A stretch of DNA of 64,000 nucleotides, taken from NCBI GenBank assembly GCA_025526995.1, contig JAHLKG010000017.1:434001-498000 (forward strand), read 5' to 3'. Below the pieces are notes generated by a model. The model saw only the letters and a program-made list of their open reading frames with translations, was not told the origin of the DNA and searched no databases. The position numbers and the translations under genes are program-made. Positions 1 to 10,175 of this stretch are shown one piece after another (the first letter of the stretch is position 1; every line of letters starts with the position of its first letter). This DNA comes from Powellomyces hirtus (Eukaryota; Chytridiomycota; Chytridiomycetes; Spizellomycetales; Powellomycetaceae).

Positions 1-2111
1 TCCACGACGATTGAAACTTTGCCCAAGAAAGCCGCCCAAACAGCAACTCAAGCCGCCCCTACTACAACGATGTCCACGGCGACTGCGGCTTTGCACAAGA
101 AAGCCGGTCAAACAACGATGGGCATGTTGGCTGGGGCGAACTTGGACATCAACGGCGGTTACAAGCTGCCTAAGCACCGCGAGGTGTTCAAAGAGGCTAT
201 GACGTCTGCGACAACCGCGCGGTCTGCCGCAAGCACATTTCGTACACCCAGCACTCGAGCATCATCGGCAAATTCTCAGGAGAACAAGTCTGTCAAGTCA
301 GAGAAGATCGAATTGTCCGCTGAACAGGAAATGGTTGCTCAACTGGTACTGGAGCGCAGAGAAAGCATCTTCTTCACTGGCAGTGCAGGTAAGGGTCCTC
401 GTGAAAGCAGGGCAGAAAGCAGCGATGACTGACCGGCTTTCTCACGATGCAGGTACCGGTAAAAGTGTGCTTCTGCGGGAGCTGATCCGAAGACTGCATG
501 GAAAATATGCTAAGGATGAGATTGCCGTGACAGGTGCGGTTCCTTATTCAGGGCAACCGTTTGTCGACATGACTAACATGAAGAGTCTGGTTTCCAGCTT
601 CGACTGGTATTGCAGCGTGCAACATCAATGGAACCACATTGCATAGTTTTGCGGGATGTGGCATCGGCAATGGTACCATCATGTTTTTGCTCTCCCCCGT
701 TTACATAAAGGACTAACAGGCTGTTTCTCTGCGTGCAGACAATGCTATAACACTGGCTCGACGAGTGATGGGAAACAAACGATCGCTGATGAGGTGGCGG
801 AAATGCAAGGTTTTGATCGTCGATGAGAGTAAGTTCACATGGTTTATCTTCAATGTTGCTCATTCTCGCATGTCTTGTCTAATTGATCAACAGTATCGAT
901 GGTTGAAGGCGACTTTTTTGACAAGCTGAATGAGATGGGTCAGATTCTGAGGAATATTAAACTCCCATTTGGAGGGATTCAGTTGGTTATCTGTGGCGAT
1001 TTCATGCAGTTACCTCCAGGTACTTTGCACTTGACAATGTTGATCGTCAGAACTATCAGTACTGACATGATCTTGATGCTTAGTTGCCAGAAATTCCAAG
1101 TTTGCCTTCGAAGCCCAGACATGGTCTAAATGCGTCAAGAGAACAATCCAAGTATGCTGCACCCTCGAGGCGTCGTGGATGCCAACATACTAAACATCGG
1201 ATCCCCTCGTAGTTGACGCACGTTTTTCGTCAAAAAGATCAAGCGTTCATCGACTTGCTGAATGAGATGCGCGTTGGTGTTGTCTCCCCGGAATCTGAGC
1301 AGCTGCTCACGAGCTTATCGCGGGATCTGCACTATTCAGATGGGATTGAGCCCACGCAACTGTTAGTACTCCATCATGGTTTGGTCTCGCATCGACCCTT
1401 GCTGACTCACCGCGTTTGTCTAGGTATGCCATCCGGACGCAAGTAGAAACAGCAAACGGACAGCGACTTCGAAACTTGAAGGGAGAGAGTCGCACTTTCA
1501 ATGCCGTCGATCAATGCAAAAACGATTCCGACAGAAACAAGCTGAAGGATATGATGGCACCCTTGGTGCTGGAACTCAAGATTGGTGCACAGGTCATGTT
1601 GATCAAAAACATTGACGCGAACCTGGTCAATGGCAGTCTGGGAATCGTACAGGGCTTTGAGCAAAACAGCGGGAATCCGATTGTCGAGTTCACGGTCGAA
1701 AACAAGCCCAAACTCATGGAAATATCAAGTGAAAGTTGGTCGGTTGAGATGCCCGGCGTGGGGGTCGTTGCCAGCAGAACACAGGTAAGGATCTATCAGC
1801 AAAGAAACTTGCAGCACGAATCTTTAGGTTGAACCAGGTTGCTGATGTGCTTCTCCACATAGATACCTTTACTGCTTGCGTATTCCCTGTCAATCCACAA
1901 GTCACAAGGACAAACACTGGAGCGAGTGAAAGTGGATCTTGGCAAGGTCTTCGAGAATGGTCAAGCATACGTGGCTTTATCTCGCGCAACGCATTTGAAA
2001 GGATTACAGGTTTTGAACTACAGCCGAGGCAAAGTCAAGGTGGACCCTAGAGTCGTAGCGTTCAACAAACAGTTGTCACGCATGTGTACGCAGCGCGGGG
2101 AGTACATTTGA
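1..2111 (+). CDS. PIF1: PIF1-family ATP-dependent DNA helicase (5' truncated)
   Basis: PIF1 is a 5'-3' superfamily 1 helicase that acts on G-quadruplexes, telomeres and mitochondrial DNA. Nine exons join in frame: <1-388, 453-533, 616-672, 739-828, 894-1019, 1084-1151, 1213-1361, 1424-1784 and 1863-2111, giving 522 residues from the window edge. Visible motifs are Walker A GSAGTGKS across the first intron, [13 protein letters not shown] (motif Ia), the DEISM Walker B box, CGDFMQLPP (motif III), the THVFRQ segment (motif IV), and near the C-terminus [10 protein letters not shown] and YVALSRAT (motifs V and VI). The frame is open to base 1 and the only early methionine follows a low-complexity Thr/Ala/Lys stretch, so the true start probably lies upstream. 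The catalytic core is intact, so this is probably a functional helicase. Family assignment is firm; nuclear versus mitochondrial role cannot be told. Confidence 0.95.
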
Positions 2112-2807
2112 AGACGGGACCTTGGATTTCTTAGAAATGGAGGAGGTTGGTCGAAGGACGTACAGGGCGTGATCAGCCCAGATTGCATATAGCTTTTTTG
2201 AGAGGAACACTTTCATTCCTTTGTATACTATTCCGGTTTTATGTACACAACATGTATGTGATTCTACGCATCTCCATTTATGTACTTGTTTCCTACTGTT
2301 GGGTGAAGCTCTAGGTGTTCCTTCGTCCATGATGTCCGCGCCAACGTCGATCATTGTCCCCAGTGGGAAGTACGGATAGGATGAACAGTGACGACGTACC
2401 AGACTTGGTGGTTGTGATGGGCATCCCCGCGCGGGCATACGATCCCACCCGTGCCACAGAATGCCTAATGCCCAGCGGTGGATGCCTTACAAAAATGTTC
2501 TCGCAATCCATCATGATGAACACCCTTCGTCTTTTGCCGACCGCGGAGCGAGCGGTCTTCTTGTTCTTGAGGATGCCAGTACAAAATTGATATGTCTCCG
2601 TCCGCATGATGGTCCGGGTCAGCTGATCCCAGCGGCAATAACCGCCGCAAACATATCTCACGAGTGCCACGCCTCGCACCGCCATGTGCTGCAGAAGTAC
2701 CCTCATCATCGGCTCCCGTGAGCATCGAGCGCAGCGGCGAGGCGGGCACAGCACAACCCACCCGCAGGTCGTCGCTGTTACGCACGAGATCGGGTAACAG
2801 ATATACT
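2112..2807. other. Convergent intergenic region, PIF1/DPH4 3' ends
   Basis: The two flanking genes converge here. The stretch holds only 3'-untranslated-like sequence; open frames in it are short, overlap each other on opposite strands and match nothing I recognise. No RNA gene was seen. Confidence 0.5.
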
Positions 2808-3615
2808 TCACGACTGCCCTTTTTCGTTCTCTTCCTGTTCGTCGTCTTCCTCATTGGTGACAACTTCATACAGCACTCTGATTCTCAGTCTACACCAACA
2901 TAACGCAAGCAGTCAACGACGAGGATCATGACGGCCTACCTTGTATCAACGCATGTAAAAATACTTACGAGCACGTGCTGCACGCAGCCATCTCAACCCC
3001 ATCCTCGAGGTCTTCCTCCCGGATAGAGAACTGTCCGCCGCATCGGCACGGAAGCGTGAACTCGGCAGATGTTGGGCTGTGGTGCATGTCGTCGAGGTCG
3101 ACTTCAGCGTGGAGGGGTCCGATGGCTTTTGAGTTCTCTGTGGCGGAAAAAAAAAAAGGAAAAGAAACGTCAGATCTTAACATCCGAGATGGTCACTGAA
3201 TGTGTTCTATGCGTTACTGACAGACATACTTGCTAGTTCTTCATCGTATGCCGCACGTCGTACAGGGTCTCCCACGACTTCATACGCTGCAACCACGCTC
3301 CGGAAACGATGCGTGCGTTCCTCATTGTCCATAGCATTGCCGGCGCCGCCATTTTGTGTCGCTTTGTCCGGGTGATACTGCGATAGCGGGAAAGAAGAAA
3401 AGAACAGAGGCATCAGATCAGGGGCGACTTTGCCATGCTCTTTGCATTCATGATACGTCCGTGGTTCATAATACCAAACTGTTGAAGAGCATGGACGCCC
3501 CCCATTGGTGGCATTCTCAACATACCTCTAGCACCAACTTCTGGTACTGCCGCCGCACGACGTCCGCTGGGGCAGTGGCGGATATCTGCAGGATATCGTA
3601 ATGCGACCGCGGCAT
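2808..3615 (-). CDS. DPH4: DPH4/DNAJC24, J-protein of diphthamide synthesis
   Basis: Dph4 is a J-domain co-chaperone with an iron-binding zinc-ribbon (DPH-type) domain. It supports the Dph1-Dph2 radical step that starts diphthamide on elongation factor 2. Four exons on the minus strand (3615-3526, 3377-3230, 3137-2969, 2889-2808) give 162 residues, an exact reading frame. The J domain starts near residue 5 (HYDILQI) and carries the diagnostic HPD in EYHPDK. The C-terminal ribbon has the CRCGG and CSTCSL cysteine pairs and the LRIRVLYEV strand that ends this family. The join into the last exon restores that strand, which otherwise would be cut by an in-frame stop at the splice donor. Length is normal for the family. 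Expected location is cytosolic. Confidence 0.93.
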
Positions 3616-4518
3616 GATAAGCGGGCGAGAACGGGGTGAGGAATGCGGTGTCCCCTTTCGCAATTGCAGTGTTTCTGAACGCGTGGGAACACCCGAAAGG
3701 AAGTCGTAGAGGAGACAAGCTGTTGAAAACAGGTATACGGTATGCATACCTATTCCAGTACTATGGATGAAGAGGGTTGCCGGTGTGGTAGGATCTCTCT
3801 TTGGTCTGGGTATTTTGGAGACTCGATACGTTCTGGTGATTGTTCATCAATAACGGTTCCTTGACTGTGAATTCTTTGATGACCGTCTATCGGCATGGTA
3901 GTTCTGAGTATCTTCTCAGCATCTCCTGAATCTCACCAGGTCTGGGTGTCATCCGGCACAAAGCTGTGTCTGCGCTCTCGCAACCGTTCCATATAAAAGG
4001 ATGATTGATTCTATTGATTTGCAAAACGTGATGGACCATCACTGGAAAGCACTTGGAGCAATCGAGAAGAAATGGCTCCGTGACTCATTAATTGCTTTGT
4101 TCTGACAGCGCCGTCCATTAGTTCTTAGCGTCTTCTTTACGTTGAAGCTTCGTCCGAGGCATCGGTCCGAGCGAGTCAGCGCACTTCAAAACACCGCATA
4201 TGCTGTGGCCAAAAACATATTCATGACTCCACAAATTTTCGACGTCCGGAGAACATGTCAGCCCTGGAAAGCAGTTAGATACTACTTACGAAGAGCGTTT
4301 CCGTTGCCCTCCTTTTGGCCCATCTTTCAGATATCTTATACTTCTGAGTCGCAGTTGACATATGCCATTTTTTCGAAATTATTTTATTCTTTCGACCCAT
4401 CTTTTCAGTGGAGATCTAGAAAAGCTATCTGTCTATTTACGGAACACAGTGGCTGGGGATATAAGGTGGTGTTCATGCCTGTTGAGTGAGCTATCTATGA
4501 CTCAATCGTCCGATTATC
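3616..4518. other. Intergenic, upstream of DPH4
   Basis: This holds the likely DPH4 promoter and the 3' end of the next gene. A TATA-like tataaaagg at about 3994 faces the plus strand, but no credible open frame follows it; the plus frame at 4142-4489 begins at TTG and resembles nothing known. Confidence 0.4.
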
Positions 4519-5262
4519 TCACATCCAATCGCAGGTATTGTGGATGTTATAGCTTGAGCCCACCTTGCGCAGTTTACGCATTTGAGACCACTTGACGGAA
4601 GCGCGCACTCCGAGGTTGTTGACAGGATTGGAGGTGAGCGAAAAGTAGAGCTGCTGCTCGGCGGCCCCCCAGAGCAGCATGAGGGTTTCACCAAGACCGG
4701 CAGTAAGCACTTGTCGGAACCACATGGAGTTGACTACCTCCTGGGCGGCTGTGCGGCTGTTCGCGGTGGTCAGGATCTGCGCAAGATTCGACATAGATTT
4801 GATGCCGTGCGCGCCGAGCAGACCTGTGAGCGCGGAAATGTCGCGCTTCGCACGTGCGGAAGATATGACTTCAGAGAGAATGTAATGGATGTAGACAGCA
4901 AGGTCGAGGTCGACCGGACGGTTGTTCTGGCAGCTTCGGAGGAGGACCTTCATTGGTTTTGCGAACATGGGAGATCTGACCGCTTCGTCATAGAACATGA
5001 ACCGCTGAGTGTGAGTGGCGAGACACGCCCAGCATCCGATCAGGTCGTCGACGGTGTGAACGTTGTCGAGCGCCAGGAGATCCAAGATGTGCTCTGAAAT
5101 GGCCGCTGAATATCCGTGCATGTCGATGAGGATATGTTTGACGTATTTGGTGAGTTTGGGGCTGGGACCTCTGTTGGTCGACATTTTCCACGGTTTCACA
5201 GATACAATCTTACGTGACCGTTCAGCCTGGGTGATTTGGAGAGCTCGCAGGATGACTGACAT
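4519..5262 (-). CDS. Hypothetical protein, 247 residues
   Basis: This is an uninterrupted frame from an ATG at 5262 to a stop at 4519; I do not recognise a family. The protein looks mostly helical (for example the stretches around VYIHYILSEVI and VNSMWFRQVLTAGLG), has no signal peptide or clear membrane segment, and has a basic start. A second in-frame methionine (MSTNRG) 26 codons in is an alternative start. Reality is supported by length, by natural-looking amino-acid use, and by a well-formed promoter just upstream: a TATA box at 5378-5386 and a cluster of TTGACAG sites at 5419-5511 on the same strand. Lack of introns is unusual beside its neighbours. A lineage-specific gene, or an insertion of foreign origin, are both open. 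Confidence 0.55.
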   Translation of the reverse strand: MSVILRALQITQAERSRKIVSVKPWKMSTNRGPSPKLTKYVKHILIDMHGYSAAISEHILDLLALDNVHTVDDLIGCWACLATHTQRFMFYDEAVRSPMFAKPMKVLLRSCQNNRPVDLDLAVYIHYILSEVISSARAKRDISALTGLLGAHGIKSMSNLAQILTTANSRTAAQEVVNSMWFRQVLTAGLGETLMLLWGAAEQQLYFSLTSNPVNNLGVRASVKWSQMRKLRKVGSSYNIHNTCDWM

Positions 5263-5377
5263 GGTGATTTTATGTTGATGTTGGGATACCGAAGATAGGA
5301 GATGTGCGCTATGCTGCTGTTGAGTCGTTGTCGTTGCTGGTTTGAAGGAGTGGGTGGTTGCCCAACCTCCGTCTCCA

Positions 5378-5511
5378 TTTTATATATCGCATACCGAGCC
5401 ATGCTCGCAAATTTTGAGCTGTCAAGTATCTGTCAACCACCTGTCAAAAGCAACCTGTCAAACTACCCATTGACCAGTGGCCGCTCACACCTGTCAATCA
5501 CAACCCGTCAA
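5378..5511 (-). promoter_or_regulatory. TATA box with TTGACAG site cluster
   Basis: On the minus strand a TATATAAAA box (5378-5386) lies about 115 bases before the ATG of the 4519-5262 gene. Beyond it are five exact TTGACAG copies (plus-strand CTGTCAA at 5419, 5430, 5441, 5455, 5491) and one variant (5505). The core TGACAG is the site type bound by TALE homeodomain proteins, so a homeodomain-controlled promoter is a reasonable inference. Confidence 0.5.
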
Positions 5512-7849
5512 AACCGAGGGACAAATTCTGGTTTCAGGACCAAAAATATCACAGATGGGATTTGTAACAACCCGCAACCTACGCGTTATTTTCAGCTCCT
5601 TACGTCAGCGAGACGTCGACATGTTCCCAGCGGTTTCTGAGAACGACTTCGAGGACATCACTGTTCCCACGTCACGATAATCACAGCAAGCTGTTCTCCA
5701 TGGTTTCTGGATGCAGGACCGCCTAAGATAAAATAATATGAACCCTTCTGATACGTATATAGCAAGTTCTCTTCGGCCTGTCTCCTGACAAATGGAGTTT
5801 GTTGCAACTCTATTCACAAATTTGTGCCCACTCGAATTGCATCTGTATCAACTTTTGAATGCAAGCTCTTCAACTCATGTGCTTTGACAACTACAGTGTA
5901 TGCCACGGATGGGCAGCTTTCCCACATGAATCATGAAGCGCAAGAGGGCGAAAAAGAAGCCTCAGCACAGGTTGCACAAAAATTTTATACACCAGCCCGA
6001 GCTGCGCTCGTGCTCGTGTCACGATAAGATCAGCCGCAGTAATAGGTTCACAGATCGGGCCACGGACGGGAACTAAATCGGTGGCGGCACGTACAGCCAG
6101 ACGACAAAAGTCCGCGGCCCCCCTAGATATACCACCATACAAACGTCTGCCTGTGCGATGGGGGGCATTTGTCGTCTGGCTGTAGACAGGATCGGATCCG
6201 ATTCTATCTCACATTTGGCGCATCCATTCAATTGTTTTTAAAAACCGATGCAAGCACGACGGCAGATCCATGTCGCCGAACAGACATAAGGATCTCAGTA
6301 TTGATGTCGTTATGAGCTGTTTCAGAACCTAATTAAACACCAGTGAGCCGCATACACTAATGCGAGGGAGCTTCGTTGCGTTTGTTGGTAATGTGTTGTG
6401 GACGAATGAAATGATTCAATTTCTAAACTTGGATATTATATCTAGCATGGAATTCTCGTCCCCACCACCTGGATAGCTTACGCCAGGCCCCTTCCCCTGG
6501 TCCAGAACGCGTCTCCCTTTGGGGGGCACGGCCGATTGCATCTTTCCTCACATGATGGGGGCACGGATACAGGTCACAAGGGCCATTGTTTTGGGGAAGG
6601 TTTACCAGGGGAGGGGCGCAGCACCGGCAATCGGCTCCGTAGGGATCCGGCGCCCACCGTTTCCCTGGAGAGCGGCGCACGCCTTTTCCCTCCCTCTTTT
6701 CCTCGCCTTCACCTCACTCGCTTTTACGACACACACAGACAAACGAAGCGGAAAAGACCGTGCTGCTCCTGCGTTTGAGCTTTGCTTTTTGATTTGATTT
6801 CGATTTTTTGCCGTCGCTTCTTGGCACGATATACTACCCTCCGCCTCAACTCGCCCACCGCGCTGCTTCAACAATACACCCAGGCTCAACCAGGGTAAGC
6901 AAAGCGCGTGCGTTATACAGTGCAAATAATCGTCCGGGGAAGGTTAGAGGAAGGGTCAGCTTTCCTTACTTACCAAGCGATATTTCTTCCTGCTTTACTC
7001 GACCGTCTTTGCGCTTTTACAACGAATGAATCATTCAATTCATGAATGTATCCTTGTAATATTGGTTTTCCATTCGTATCCTTTGCTCGCTCGCTCTGCA
7101 GTCCAGTCTCATGCGCCTCGTTTCTCGTGGTCGCGTCTCGTTTGTCTGTCCTTCAGTGAGCACTCTGTCTCACCCCCCGCCGACCTTTAATCTTCCTGTC
7201 CAAGTCTTGGACTTGGTTACGCCAAACGTAGGTGTCGATCTCTCATTCATATTCATGACAATCATCGTTGCGATCGAGATCATTAGTAAAACATGCTGAC
7301 CTATACCGTTAAGCCGTTCCCATTCCCCGTTAGACGGATTGCCGGGCGATTACACTCAACATTAAACGAGGTCATGCCTCAAGAAGGCTCTCCTTCCAAC
7401 CAGAACCCTCGAAACCCATAAATCCGCTCTGATCGACTCGCCGACCTCCAAAACCGCGGTCCAGGTCCGAACCGCCCACTTCGCGCAACGCTCACCCAAA
7501 AGGCTGTCCCACGGATTGTCGCTGCCCGTACATCTTTTGATTTTTGTCAAAAGTCCTCGGATCCATCCTTCGTTGTCCGCGCAATTGTTATATCCCACCT
7601 CCATTGAGCGCCGTCTCCCTGTCGTCGAGCATCCAGTAACCACCACCTTTACAGTCAGTCGCTTCAATCAGTTTTTTCGGCTGGCCCGAATTCAGTGCAT
7701 CTACATATACATCCAGCGTTGCTCGAGAGTCTCTGCTCCTCGGCTGGCGGTCAGCGGCTGATTCGAATAGCTCCACTTCTCGAAAACAATCCCCCGGCTT
7801 CTAGATCGAGGTTTCACGTCATCTAGTACTCTGCGAAGGCTTTCAATCC
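5512..7849. other. Long intergenic and probable velvet 5' leader
   Basis: No supported gene. It contains the inverted repeat at 6092-6184. From about 6690 the plus strand becomes pyrimidine-rich, like a transcribed 5' leader of the velvet gene downstream, with a possible leader intron donor (gtaagc at about 6895). Short frames in it are on both strands and look like chance. Confidence 0.4.
6092..6184. repeat. Perfect 17-bp inverted repeat, 93-bp hairpin
   Basis: The arm tacagccagacgacaaa (6092-6108) is matched exactly by its reverse complement at 6168-6184, with a 59-base interior. Inside, a C-run on the left (about 6118-6123) can pair with a G-run on the right (about 6159-6165). No target-site duplication is visible. 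It may be a miniature inverted-repeat element or a structured transcript. Confidence 0.75.
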
Positions 7850-10175
7850 ATGCGACCAACAGGCAATGCACCTGTGGACCCATCAAAAACACGGTCCAAA
7901 CCAGCGCGACATCAGCATTTTGAAGTATCTGAAATCGTTGAGGCCGAGCCCACTCGAGATGCACGTCCGACACCGGAGAGGGATGACTTGGAGCCGGATG
8001 CGATGGAGAGACCCATTCCAGCTCATTCTCCAACGCATCAATCACAACAACAGTCACGTTCTCAGCCGCCTCCACGCCCATTATCGCCAGCTCTTGAAGG
8101 TTTACGAAGTCGTTCCATGTCCCCTGAGCAGACTTCACTGTTAAGGCTTGAGCATCTCTTTCATCCACCACGAACAAGAACTTCAACTGCACCAGCAACG
8201 TTCTCAAACGCGAGTCCAAAAAGGTTTGCACCTTGTGTAGAGATGTTGGATGTGGAGAGCACCAGGCGTCTGGACTGATTGATGAGTATCTGTTGCTTTG
8301 GTCCTCTCTTTCAGGTATCATCTTCTCATACGACAGGAACCCGAGACGGCACGGAGCCGCGGCTTCACAACCGAAAACGTGTCCGGACCGGGAATAGACC
8401 CATGTGTTATCATCCAGCTCGGAACTCTAAAAACCAACGGAGAAGTTGACACCAGGTATGGGGAAACGCACGTCTAACCACTTTCACGTTACTACGTCAA
8501 CTGGAAATGATACTCAAAGTTCGCACGCTATCTTCGCGTTTCCATATAACAGTCTTGCGGCGCTGGGCGATGTGACAGGAATGGTGGTACACGCTACGCT
8601 CGTATCTGAAGAGGGAAAGGACGATTTGGCTTATGTCGTGGTACCACCTACCATGCCTTCCATTCTTGCTGGCCTGCCCCCAAAGAGCGAGCCTCGCAAG
8701 AGCTGGGAGGAGAGCGAGCCGTCTAGTTCGGATATCGTCGGCGCTATGATTCTAGCATCCATAGCTTTGCGAGAGACTTTGCACCAAGATCCTCAATCAC
8801 TGGAACTATCGAGGCCAGATTGGAATGCATCGCGTAATCTGCCCAATTCTCTTGGCCTTTGGCCGCCAGATGTTTCGCAGCAACCACCAGACCGCGTAGC
8901 ACACGAGCCTCTAGGACAACGCCATGGAACACTGTCCTTGGATCGCAGAGGGACCACATCTCCAAGGCACGGCCTCGGCGAGACACATGGCGACAAGTTC
9001 TTGGTCGATGGCGAGCGAAAAAATCGTAATCCTGATCGGCCATGGCTGATCTCACTTCAGGAGGCACCGATACGCTCCAGTGTATCACAGTCCGCCGATA
9101 AGCCTGTAGTGTCCATGCCCTCAGACATCTCAACCAAAAGCACCGCAGGCCGGCCAAATCCGGTCGCTTCCGAAAACGTGGGATCATTGACGAGCTCTCG
9201 GGTGACAAGCAGCATGTCGTGGCTTAATGAAAGTGACCCAGAACTGCCCCGGCGATCGAGCGGGCAAACGTTTCCATCGAATCCGAGACCGGCAAGAGAA
9301 GATCTTACCCAAGATAGCTGGGAGCGTGTCCTGATGGGCTCGATGGTATCATCATGCCACTATCTTTGCGATCTAAATGGTCTCAAAGGCGCGTACTTTG
9401 TTTTTCCTGACCTGTCCCTGCGCGTGGAGGGTATCTTTCGCTTGAGGATGTCTTTGTACAACCTGGCAAGGTGGGTATCAAGTTCTTTCACGCTTCTGCT
9501 TGTTGTGCTGGGTGTCCTATGTTGTGTGAGTCCACAATTCTTGAAAGGTTCTTGTTGGCATTATATCCGTGTTCGTAGTGAGCGAGGCACGTAGCAATAG
9601 GCTTGTATATCCTCGGCGTGAGAGTCGCGGTGGTTCTGGAGACACCGAGACTGAAAAGCAGCTCTATGAGAAACAAGAGCAGTGAGCCTCATGATTGTGT
9701 TTCTTTTGTTGATTCTGTGCGTCGACAGCATCGGCGCTAGAAGTGACAAGCCAGCGGTGCCGATATCTACCGCGCTGACGCAGCCGTTTACGTCTTTCGC
9801 TACTAGAGAGTATCCTGGGCTGAAAGGTAAATGGGACAAACCGCTTTGCATTTTTGCGTGGGTCCCGGAAGCCTGGTGGTGCGACCCTGTTCCACGCGGG
9901 GACATGTCTCTACCCTGTCGTCGTTCGTGGACGGCGCACGCTCACCAAGGAAGCGGGACGTGGAAACAAAAGCCGGCGAGGAACCGCGAGATGGCTATGA
10001 TCCCACCGCTGGTATGGCATGATCTGCGAAACTTGACTGACTCTGGTCTCTCTTTCTTGTACAAACTTCTCGTATAGAATCATCGGAACTGAGCAAACAC
10101 TTCTCGGACCAAGGACTCAAGATCCCCATCCGGCGCAAGGAGCAGCGCAAGAGTCGCAATCTGGATCATGGCTGA
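7850..10175 (+). CDS. Velvet-domain transcriptional regulator
   Basis: Velvet proteins are fungal DNA-binding factors of NF-kB-like fold that link development, light and secondary metabolism. Exons I can join are 8315-8455, 8553-9470, 9595-9681, 9729-9826 and 10078-10175. A proline/serine-rich first exon begins at ATG 7850; its donor is uncertain (a frame-keeping choice is 8245), giving about 578 residues. The velvet start YHLLIRQEPETARS is in exon 2; the middle FVFPDLSLRVEG is at the end of exon 3, with TQPFTSFATREYPGLK then SDQGLKIPIR at the end. Between the first and second halves lies a roughly 200-residue Ser/Pro-rich insertion, recalling the split domain of VelB. The last intron (251 bases) is long for this window. 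The assignment is firm; which paralogue (VeA, VelB, VosA, VelC) is not decided. Confidence 0.85.

Noticed and set aside
4142..4489. 115-codon plus frame downstream of a TATA-like site
   Set aside because: Begins with TTG, has no recognisable features and its 3' end adjoins the opposing gene's stop region.
7701..8321. 206-codon minus-strand frame near the velvet gene
   Set aside because: Lies opposite the velvet first exons, shows no family motif, and the plus strand has clear velvet sequence.
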